From Thermoanaerobaculales bacterium (GTDB taxonomy: Bacteria; Acidobacteriota; Thermoanaerobaculia; Thermoanaerobaculales; Sulfomarinibacteraceae), in the NCBI GenBank assembly GCA_021107705.1, contig JAIOSJ010000090.1, forward strand, positions 1-46,714: a DNA stretch of 46,714 nucleotides, given 5' to 3'. A model generated the notes under the pieces. The model saw nothing but the letters and a program-made list of their open reading frames with translations, was not told the origin of the DNA and searched no databases. Shown in pieces: positions 17,367 through 24,791 of the stretch. How positions within the stretch are numbered: the first letter of the stretch is position 1; each line of letters opens with the position of its first letter. A program made the position numbers and the translations under genes.

Positions 17367-18566
17367 TCAAAGTAATTGGGAGAAGAGAGTGCGAAACGGG
17401 GTGACGACGGGTCGTTCATATGAGAATACATCGCTGTCGACGTAATCAGCAGTGACGACCACCTGAAAAGCGTGCGGGCAATCGAGCTGATCCCTGAAAT
17501 AGGCCAGGGAGGGAGAAAGCCGGGTGTTACTGTGCTTTGCTTCGACGAGGAACCAGGGCTGCCCGTCGCGTACCACGAGAAAATCCACTTCGCGCTTCTG
17601 TTTGTCCCGCACGTAGAAAAGCTCGAACTCGCCAAGTCCCTGATCAGTCCATCCCTCGACCGCCTTCAGCAAATGGCACGCACACAGAGTTTCCGCCCGC
17701 CCACCGACATCTTCGATACCGGACCAGTCCCTGAGGAACCACTTGGGCTCTTTGCGCAGGGACCTGGAAACGTTCTTGTACCAGGGCCGTACCAGGAAGC
17801 CGAAGTGAAGCGAGGCCAGGGTCGCAATCCAGGAGCGGATGGTGTTCTCGCTGACGCGTACGGCACGTGCAAGCGAGGAATATACGAGTTGCTGACCGCT
17901 TCTTTGGGCGAGCAACCGTCCGAGCATAGCGAGTTGGTCGATCTGCTGAACTCGGGTCAAGTCACGAACATCTTCCCTGAAGAGTTGGGTCATTCGAGAC
18001 CGCTGCCAGCGGCGCGAGAAACGCGGATCACGGGTCACAAAGGGCTCGGGATAGCCACCGTGCACCAGAAGAGCGTTCCAGTCCTCAGTCTGAATTGGCG
18101 CCGGCGGGGAAACGGGGCCTTCGCTGGGTTCAGGACGAATCAATTCAGCCAAACTAAAGGGGTGCATGCGAAAACTGAAGTACCGCCCCATCAAGCTGTC
18201 ACCGCCACGCCGATAAACCTCGAGCCTTGACGAGCCTGTCACGATGATGCGGACGCGGGCCTCATAGGTATCGAAGAACCCCTTGAGGAAAGACTTCCAG
18301 CGATGGTATTTGTGAAGCTCGTCGAGGGCCAGAATGATGGGCCCGCTCGACACCTGGTCCAAACCGGCATAGGTTGCGACGGACACTGGGCCCTTGAGGA
18401 TGATCTCGCGGTGATCCTCGTTGTCCCAATCTAGGTAGACCTCGCTGAGATCGGAGCACGTGGTCGTCTTTCCAACCTGCCGCGGACCACTGACAAAGGC
18501 CATCTGGCGGTGCGCGGAGAGATGATCGGAAAGAATGCGTCGGTACAGACGCGCCCGGTTGTTCAT
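17367..18566 (-). CDS. AAA ATPase with DUF4143 (PD-(D/E)XK-like) domain, copy 1
   Basis: Single complete ORF, 399 residues. Walker A GPRQVGKTT (about 27-35), Walker B IILALDELHKY (about 95-105) and sensor-like IIVTGSSR are visible. A winged-helix-like linker (ARAVRVSENTIRSWIATLASL) precedes DUF4143, which ends with a nuclease-like pattern REVDFLVVRDGQPWFLVEAKHS (D...ExK). The role of these solitary ATPases is unknown; they are widespread and patchy in genomes. It is not in an operon: its promoter carries two palindromes and the transcript looks leaderless. A second, diverged member lies at 44716-45978. Confidence 0.88.
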   Translation of the reverse strand: MNNRARLYRRILSDHLSAHRQMAFVSGPRQVGKTTTCSDLSEVYLDWDNEDHREIILKGPVSVATYAGLDQVSSGPIILALDELHKYHRWKSFLKGFFDTYEARVRIIVTGSSRLEVYRRGGDSLMGRYFSFRMHPFSLAELIRPEPSEGPVSPPAPIQTEDWNALLVHGGYPEPFVTRDPRFSRRWQRSRMTQLFREDVRDLTRVQQIDQLAMLGRLLAQRSGQQLVYSSLARAVRVSENTIRSWIATLASLHFGFLVRPWYKNVSRSLRKEPKWFLRDWSGIEDVGGRAETLCACHLLKAVEGWTDQGLGEFELFYVRDKQKREVDFLVVRDGQPWFLVEAKHSNTRLSPSLAYFRDQLDCPHAFQVVVTADYVDSDVFSYERPVVTPFRTLFSQLL

Positions 18567-18632
18567 GGGACCATTATGAATACTATTGCGGAATAGTCAA
18601 GACCATTCCGCAGTATACCTCGGAATGGTCTT
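18567..18632 (-). promoter_or_regulatory. Leaderless-type promoter with two palindromic operators for ATPase copy 1
   Basis: On the minus strand a -35 TTGACT (18600-18595), a 16-nt spacer and a -10 CATAAT (18578-18573) are followed by only 6 nt before the ATG, so transcription should begin at or next to the start codon. The palindrome ACTATT-GCGG-AATAGT (18582-18597) fills the spacer. A perfect 12-bp inverted repeat, AAGACCATTCCG-N10-CGGAATGGTCTT (18599-18632), lies just upstream. There is no ribosome site. Confidence 0.7.
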
Positions 18633-18756
18633 AATCCGTCCCTCTCACCAGTTTTCGTTACGAGGCGCGGAAGAAGAAACGATAGCCAAGTGAGAATCCG
18701 ACACAATGCCGCATAACCACGTTCCGGCGGGGCGCGCCGAGAGTGGGTTTGTTTGA

Positions 18757-18822
18757 GACCCCGGCCTTCTGGATCGCCTGGCGACGCTGGGCCGCCGTGA
18801 GGAGGACCAGAAGGCCGGTGTT
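18757..18822 (+). repeat. Dispersed palindrome family member, complete
   Basis: ACCCCGGCCTTCTGG (18758-18772) and CCAGAAGGCCGGTGTT (18807-18822) form inverted arms around 34 nt of GC-rich sequence. The left 26 bp are identical to 13690-13715. It lies in the divergent gap between the ATPase and the sulfatase pseudogene. Confidence 0.8.
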
Positions 18823-18893
18823 ACGACCCAGACCGCCAGCGAAGGTACCTCAAAGCACCGTCTTCTCCGGGGGACCTACCCGAGAAAGGAACT

Positions 18894-18907
18894 CCAGAAG
18901 GCCGGGG
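18894..18907 (-). repeat. Dispersed palindrome family, single arm
   Basis: CCAGAAGGCCGGGG matches the right arm of the family without a nearby partner. It lies 33 bp before the ATG of the sulfatase pseudogene. Confidence 0.6.
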
Positions 18908-18940
18908 CGACAACCGGGTCGGCAGTGATAGCATTCAGCC

Positions 18941-20822
18941 ATGAAACGATAGAGCTTATTCCTACTGATCGTTATCCTGGCACTGACGGGATGCGGTCCG
19001 GCGCCGCGGCCCCACGTTTTGCTGATTACCTTCGACACCGTTCGAGCCGACCATGTCGGTTTCGCGTCCGGACGGCCGGGCCTGACACCGATGCTTGACG
19101 CCATGGCCGAGCGTGGCGTCTGGTTTCCCACCTGCCTGACGCTGCAGCCCCTGACTCTGCCTTCCCACACCTCGATCATGACCGGGCTCTATCCCTTCAG
19201 CCACGGGGTGCGCAACAACGGTACCTACATCGTGCCGGATGAGACCGTGACGCTGGCCGAAAGGCTGCAAGAAGAGGGCTATGCGACCCACGCCGTCGTT
19301 TCGGCCTTCGTGCTCGACAGCCAGTTCGGCCTCGACCAGGGTTTTGCCGGCTACGACGACGATTTCTCCGGTGGGCCCAAACAGAAGATGTTCATGTTCA
19401 AGGAGATCAAGGCCGATGCCGTGGCCCGCAAGGCTGTGCGTTGGCTTGAGCAGGAACGTTCGAAAGAAAAGCCGTTCTTCCTCTGGCTGCACTTCTTCGA
19501 TCCGCACGCGGATTACGAGCCGCCGGCCGACCCGACTGAGCTGAAGGATCTGTACGGTGCGGGTAATGTGCCCGGCGAAATGGATCGACTGGCGAAAGAC
19601 CTGGGCGGGATGGTCGAAGCCGATCCGTTCACACGAGGGGAGCAGCGGCCGGACGAACTCAGCGGTGAGACCCGCGACAAGCTCGCAGTCCTCGGCTATG
19701 TGTGGACTGCGACCGAGAGCGAGGCAACCGGGCCGAGGCCCGATCCCAAGGACCGCATCGTCTACTGGGAGCAGTTCCAGGAGTCCCAGAAACTCATGCG
19801 CGAAGGCGAGTTCGAAGCGGCGGTGGCGGCCATCAGGGAGTTGCTGTCCGAGGACCCGGACAACGTCGTGGCGATGGGTTTCCTTGCCAACGCCCTGGCC
19901 CGAACCGGGCACGACGACGAAGCCCTTGAGGTCTACCGCCGGATGATGGCCCTGGACCCCCACCGCGAGACCTCCTACCTCGGATCGGCCAAGATCCTGC
20001 GCGAGCAAGGCCGGTTTGACGAGGCGGCCGATCTGGTGCGTGCGGCCATCGAGATGCAGCCCAACGACCCTCAGGGCCACACGGCTCTCGGGGACACCTT
20101 CCTTGAACAGGGTCGGTTTGTCGAGGCCGAGCAGCACTTCCGTAAAGCCCTGGAGATCGACCCCCACTCCATGCTCGCCGCTTCGGGTCTGGGCAACTGT
20201 CTCAATAGGGTGGGCCGGTTGGACGAGGCCCTGGAGTTACTCACGGCCGCGCGCGCACATGATCCCTCCAGCCACGCGGTGACCTACAATCTGGCGGTCG
20301 TCACCGAGCGCAAGGGCGACCAGCCGGCCGCGCTGGCCCTGTATCGCGAGGCCATCGAACTCGAGCCCGAGCACTCGATGAGCTGGAACAACCTCGGCTC
20401 ACTGATGGATCGCCTGGGCAACCGTAAACAGGCGCTGGAGTACGTGGCCAAGGGCCAGGAGCTGGACCCGGAGAACGTCGAGGCCACCTACAACCTCGGG
20501 CGCACTCCTGTTTTCGACCGGCAAGCCTGAGCAGGCTTTGCCGTTGCTCGAGGATGCCTTCGCCCGGCAACCTGGGCTCATTCAGGCGGCGGTCTTCCGC
20601 GCCCGGGCCTTGCAGGCCCTGGGCCGCACCGATGAGGCCCTCGCGGCTCTGCATGAGCTTGCCCCGAACCAGCCTGGCGCCTGGCTGCAGATCGCGCGTC
20701 TGGAACTCGATCGCGGCAACCGTCGGGAGGCCCGTGCGGCCCTCAATGAAGCCCTCGCCGCCGGTGGCGAGCGCGCTCGGGCCGCGGCGGAGAAGGATCC
20801 GGTCCTCAGCGGGCTTCTGTGA
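18941..20822 (+). pseudogene. Sulfatase-TPR lipoprotein gene, broken by a stop codon, an internal deletion and a frameshift
   Basis: From ATG 18941 the frame reads MKR, TAG, then SLFLLIVILALTGCGPAPRPHVLLITFDTVRADHVG: a lipoprotein signal interrupted by an amber codon at position 4. The sulfatase N-half is present (LPSHTSIMTGLYPFSHGVRNNG), but FFDPHADYEPP jumps straight to ADPTELKDLYG, which belongs at the end of the domain. The second half, with its metal-binding DHG region, is therefore deleted. TPR repeats follow (about 10 units). Near 20500 an extra base moves the frame: YNLG continues as ALLFSTGKPEQALPLLEDAF in frame 3 through 20822. The track shows only 19019-20530 and 20538-20822. It is almost certainly inactive. 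Confidence 0.85.
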
Positions 20823-20828
20823 ACCCGG

Positions 20829-23800
20829 CTACTTCATCTCCCACATCGGAAGCCGTCCCGGAGTCCAGGGCGCTCCCGCGGCTTCTGCCTGGCTCTCGAG
20901 ATCGTCAATCGACGAGACCAGGGATTTCAGCCGCGCGAGTTCGGCTGCGAAGGCCTCGCCTGCCCAGACATAGGCGCTGCGCTCGGTTTCGGTGGGTGCT
21001 GACGATGTCGTCCACTGGTTGCCGACAATGCGATCGACACGTTCGACGATCGAAGGTGGCGTGAAAACGTTGCGTTTCGATCGGGTGTGGTCGCCATTCA
21101 GAACGAGGAAAATCTCGTTGAGATCGCCCTGCAGTTCCTCGACCTGTGCGCTCAAGGCAGCTTCGGCCGCCGGAGTGTCTTGGAGTGCCTTTCGCAGGTG
21201 AGCCAGTCGGTCTCCAGCCTCATCGGCGGCGGCCAGGGCGCCGTGCACTGCTCGTTGCAGGTCCGCTGTTTTCCGCTCGAAGGCGAGGGCCTCTGCGGCA
21301 TCTTCTGCGGAGAGGGTTGCGAGGTTCAAAGCAACGACCTCGAATTCTTGAGGGCTCGCCAAGGTGGTCTCGACGCCGTCAATCACAAAGGAGAGCGTCG
21401 CGGTGTATCGTCCGGGCAGTGCCAGCGGACCGACGTCTTCGGACTCCCACGGTGCGCGTTCTTGTGCTCCCTTGAGTGATGTCGGTTTGGTCGACGGGTA
21501 CCGAAGATCCCAGGTGGCGCGATGCATGCCCTTCTTGCGGTCGCCCTCAAAGCGCCGCACGACGGCTCCGTCGGCGTCTCGGACGGTGAAGATGACCTTG
21601 GGTTCCACTTCCTGTTCTTCTGCCCGCAGTTCTTCGTAGCTGGGAATCATGGGCTTTTTCCCAGCCTCGGCATTTTCCTTTTCGGCCTCAATTCGCATCT
21701 CCAGCTTGGTCTCGAGCCCGTTCTTGAGGTAGTAGGTGAAGGTGGCGCCGAAAGGTGGATTGTCGGCTGTCCAAAAACCGTGGCCGCGCGAGCCGATTCG
21801 CGAGCGTTTCTCGTGGTAGCTCAGGGCGGTCTTGACGGGGAAGAGGATCGCGTTCTGGCTCAGGGCCTCTTCAGAGACTTCCCGCAGTGATGTGTAGTCG
21901 TCGAAGATATAGAAGCCCCGGCCGAAGGTGCCGAGAGCGAGGTCGTTCTCGCGGCGCTGGATGTCCAGGTCTCTCACCGCGATGGTCGGGAGATTGCCCT
22001 TGAGACGGGTCCACTGGGCGCCCTCGTCGACACTGAAGTAGAGACCGAATTCGGTTCCGGCAAAGAGTAGTTCGGCCTTCTCATGATCCTGGGCGATGGC
22101 GTAGACGATCTCCCTCTCCGGCAGATCTCCCATGATCGAGCGCCAGGTGCGACCGCGATCTCGGCTCACGGCGATGTAGGGTTTAAAGTCGCCGTTCTTG
22201 TGGTTGTCGAAGGCTGCATAGACCGTGTCAGGGTCATGCAGCGACGCTTCGAGGCGGCTGACATAGGTCATGTGCGGGATGTCGGGCACCCGATCGACTT
22301 TGCGCCAGCTTTCTCCGCCGTCTTCGGTCACTTGGATCAAACCGTCGTCGGCCCCTATATAGATGAGGCCCTCGACCAACGGGGACTCGGTCAAAGACAC
22401 GATGTTGCCGTAGTTCGAGGTGGAGATGTTTTTGGCAACTGCGTCGATTCCCCAGATCTTGCCCATGACGGGCAGGGTGTGTGGGTCGATCTGACGACTC
22501 AGGTCCGGGCTGATCGAGCGCCAGGTGTCGCCTCGATCATCCGACCGGTAAAGGCGCTGGCTGGCGTAGTAGAGGCGGGTGTGGAGGTGAGGGCTGATGA
22601 TGAGGGGGGTGTCCCAGTTCCAGCGGTCGGCATCCTGGCCGGGCGCCTCCTGGGGTTGGATGTCCACCACCTCGCCGCTCTTGCGGTCGTAACGAATGAG
22701 GCCGCCATACTGCCATTGGCTGTAAACGATATCGGGGTTTGTGGGGTCAATTTGGGTCTTGTAGCCGTCCCCGCCGACGGTGACGAAGTAATCCTCATTG
22801 GAAATGCCGGAGCTGTTGAGCGTGCGCGACGGGCCACCCAGGGTGTTGTTGTCCTGGGTGCCGCCGTAGACATAGTAAAAGGGTGTCGAGTCGTCGACGG
22901 TGACGCGGTAGAACTGGGTGATCGGGAGATTCTCCCTGAAGAACCAGGTCGCTCCGCGGTCGAAGCTGTCATAAATCCCGCCGTCACAGCCGATGAGGAA
23001 GTGATCGGTGTCCTCCGGATTGATCCACATTGCGTGGTTGTCTACATGTTTGTGTTTTTCGCCGACCTTGGTGAAGGTCTTGCCGCCGTCGGTTGTGACG
23101 TGGAGCCATATATCCATCGAGTAGATGGTGTCGACGTCTTCCGGGTCGGGCACGAGCTCGTTGTAATACTGCGGGCTTCCGGCGACATAGTCGCTTTGTT
23201 TTGTCCAGGTTTCGCCGCGGTCGGTCGAGCGAAAGACGCCGCCCTTGTCCCGCTGGGCTTCGATGATGGCGTAGATCACGTCCGGGTTGGCCGGAGATAC
23301 GGCGAGTCCGATCTTGCCCATGTCGACTTTGGGCAGGCCTTCCTCGACTTTGCGCCAGGTGGCGCCGGCGTCGGTGGACTTGTAGATCGCCGACTCCGGG
23401 CCGCCGTCGAGCAGGGCCCACACCCGGCGCCGCCGCTGGTAGGCCGAAGCATAGAGTGTGTCCGGGTCTCTCGGGTCGAGGTAGACTTCGTTGACGCCGG
23501 TGTCGGGCGAGATTTCGAGCACGAGAGTCCATGTGGCGCCCCCGTCGGTGGTCTTATAAAGACCGCGATCCCCACCCGCGTTCCACAGCGGTCCCTGGGC
23601 CGCGACGTAGACGGTGTTGGTGTCGCGGGGATCGATCGTGATCATCCCGATGTGCTCTGAGGACGCCAATCCCACATTTTCCCAGTTTTGGCCGCCGTCG
23701 AGGCTCTTGTAGACACCATCGCCGAAGGCGACCGAACGCTGGCTGTTGTTTTCGCCGGTGCCGACCCACACGACATTTGGGTTGGTCGGGTCGAGCGTGA

Positions 23801-24110
23801 TGCAACCGATCGAGTAGGACGGTTGTTCGTCGAAGATCGGGGTCCAGGTGGTGCCCGCATTGACGGTCTTCCAGACGCCGCCGGAGGCCGTGGCCACGTA
23901 ATAGACCTGGTTCTTGTCCGGTACGACCGCGAAGTCGGTGATCCGGCCCGAGTTGATGGCCGGTCCGATCGACCGGAGTTGGAGGCCCGCGAAGGTGTCC
24001 GCGGACATCAGGGGGTCCTCCTCTGAGGTCTTGCCCTCGACATGCTCGGCCGCAAGAAGCGGATGGGTGATCAGAACCAGGGCGAGCAGCACGAAATACA
24101 TCTTCTTCAT
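20829..24110 (-). CDS. Large secreted Asp-box/VPS10-like beta-propeller protein
   Basis: 1093 residues starting MKKMYFVLLALVLITHPLLA, a signal peptide with a GAAGGAG ribosome site. At least nine Asp-box repeats are visible (KTTDGGATW, KSTDAGATW, RSTDRGETW, VTTDGGKTF, DSFDRGATW, RSDDRGDTW, VTEDGGESW, VSRDRGRTW), giving two propellers as in sortilin/VPS10-like bacterial proteins, sometimes annotated as glycosyl hydrolase or exo-sialidase-like. A beta-sandwich and a coiled-coil C-terminal part (about 880-1080) follow. No glycosidase active site can be identified, so a binding or peptidase-associated role is as likely. It is the third gene of the S9-EF-P-VPS10 minus-strand run, 81 bp after the EF-P-type gene. 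Confidence 0.88.
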   Translation of the reverse strand: MKKMYFVLLALVLITHPLLAAEHVEGKTSEEDPLMSADTFAGLQLRSIGPAINSGRITDFAVVPDKNQVYYVATASGGVWKTVNAGTTWTPIFDEQPSYSIGCITLDPTNPNVVWVGTGENNSQRSVAFGDGVYKSLDGGQNWENVGLASSEHIGMITIDPRDTNTVYVAAQGPLWNAGGDRGLYKTTDGGATWTLVLEISPDTGVNEVYLDPRDPDTLYASAYQRRRRVWALLDGGPESAIYKSTDAGATWRKVEEGLPKVDMGKIGLAVSPANPDVIYAIIEAQRDKGGVFRSTDRGETWTKQSDYVAGSPQYYNELVPDPEDVDTIYSMDIWLHVTTDGGKTFTKVGEKHKHVDNHAMWINPEDTDHFLIGCDGGIYDSFDRGATWFFRENLPITQFYRVTVDDSTPFYYVYGGTQDNNTLGGPSRTLNSSGISNEDYFVTVGGDGYKTQIDPTNPDIVYSQWQYGGLIRYDRKSGEVVDIQPQEAPGQDADRWNWDTPLIISPHLHTRLYYASQRLYRSDDRGDTWRSISPDLSRQIDPHTLPVMGKIWGIDAVAKNISTSNYGNIVSLTESPLVEGLIYIGADDGLIQVTEDGGESWRKVDRVPDIPHMTYVSRLEASLHDPDTVYAAFDNHKNGDFKPYIAVSRDRGRTWRSIMGDLPEREIVYAIAQDHEKAELLFAGTEFGLYFSVDEGAQWTRLKGNLPTIAVRDLDIQRRENDLALGTFGRGFYIFDDYTSLREVSEEALSQNAILFPVKTALSYHEKRSRIGSRGHGFWTADNPPFGATFTYYLKNGLETKLEMRIEAEKENAEAGKKPMIPSYEELRAEEQEVEPKVIFTVRDADGAVVRRFEGDRKKGMHRATWDLRYPSTKPTSLKGAQERAPWESEDVGPLALPGRYTATLSFVIDGVETTLASPQEFEVVALNLATLSAEDAAEALAFERKTADLQRAVHGALAAADEAGDRLAHLRKALQDTPAAEAALSAQVEELQGDLNEIFLVLNGDHTRSKRNVFTPPSIVERVDRIVGNQWTTSSAPTETERSAYVWAGEAFAAELARLKSLVSSIDDLESQAEAAGAPWTPGRLPMWEMK

Positions 24111-24191
24111 TGGGACACTCCTTCAGAGGACGGTTTCGCCCGGAGAGGCGATTGCCCAAACTTTAACACCGAAATGGGGGAGAGAGGGTGA

Positions 24192-24761
24192 TTACCCTTT
24201 TGCACGCTCGATGAAGCGGCCGTCGCGGGTGTCGATTTTCACCCGTTCCCCTGTTGTCAAATAGGGTGGGACCAGGATCTCGATCCCGGTCTCGAGAGTG
24301 GCCGTCTTGAGTTGGGCTTGTGCGGTCGCGCCCTTGATGGCGGGCGCCGTGTCCGTGACCTCCAAGTCCACCGTGGTCGGCAGTTCTACGGTCAGGACCT
24401 GTCCGTTGTACAGCAGGGACATCAGCTCGAGGCCGTCGATCAGGTAGCCGGCCGCATCACCGAGGATTTCGGTCGACAATGTGAACTGGTCGTAGGTCTC
24501 GAGGTCCATGAAGATGTAGTCCGTATCTTGGCCGTACAAAAACTGAATCGGCCGCCTCTCACAGTCGGCGACGTCAAGGTTCTCACCGCTTCTGTAGGTC
24601 TTGGCCTGAGCCTGGCCGGTGGCCAGGTTCTTGAGTTTGGCCTTGATCAACATGCTCGCCCCGCGAGCCGATGGGGTTTGCGCATTGACGTCGGTCACGA
24701 GCCACGGTGCACCGTCGATGTCCAGGATGAAACCTCGTTTGATGTCTCCCGCTCCGATCAT
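24192..24761 (-). CDS. yeiP: Elongation factor P paralogue, YeiP/EfpL type
   Basis: 189 residues with the three-domain EF-P layout: KOW-like N-terminus (MIGAGDIKRGFILDIDGAPWLVTDV), middle domain and C-terminal OB fold (TAPAIKGATAQ, YLTTGERVKIDTRDGRFIERA). The loop that reaches the ribosomal peptidyl-transferase centre reads TPSARGAS, with Arg at position 33, matching YeiP/EfpL (SPTARGAA) rather than Lys34-type EF-P (PGKGQA). It should relieve stalling at proline-rich or related motifs. No earP, epmA or epmB modification gene is in the window. GGAG lies before the ATG, 30 bp downstream of the prolyl oligopeptidase stop, so cotranscription is likely. It may be efp proper with an Arg loop. Confidence 0.88.
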   Translation of the reverse strand: MIGAGDIKRGFILDIDGAPWLVTDVNAQTPSARGASMLIKAKLKNLATGQAQAKTYRSGENLDVADCERRPIQFLYGQDTDYIFMDLETYDQFTLSTEILGDAAGYLIDGLELMSLLYNGQVLTVELPTTVDLEVTDTAPAIKGATAQAQLKTATLETGIEILVPPYLTTGERVKIDTRDGRFIERAKG

Positions 24762-24791
24762 GATTTCTCCAGTCTCTGAGTGGCCTTCATG

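Noticed and set aside
17300-17635. 111-codon minus-strand ORF with PEPESLEPEPEP tail
   Set aside because: Out-of-frame overlap with the DUF4143 ATPase C-terminus; the tail comes from a CGGGCT-type simple repeat.
18962-20167. 401-codon minus-strand ORF opposite the sulfatase pseudogene
   Set aside because: No domain; antisense of a TPR-rich sequence.
22083-23660. 525-codon plus-strand ORF opposite the VPS10-like gene
   Set aside because: Antisense of Asp-box repeats; no family features.
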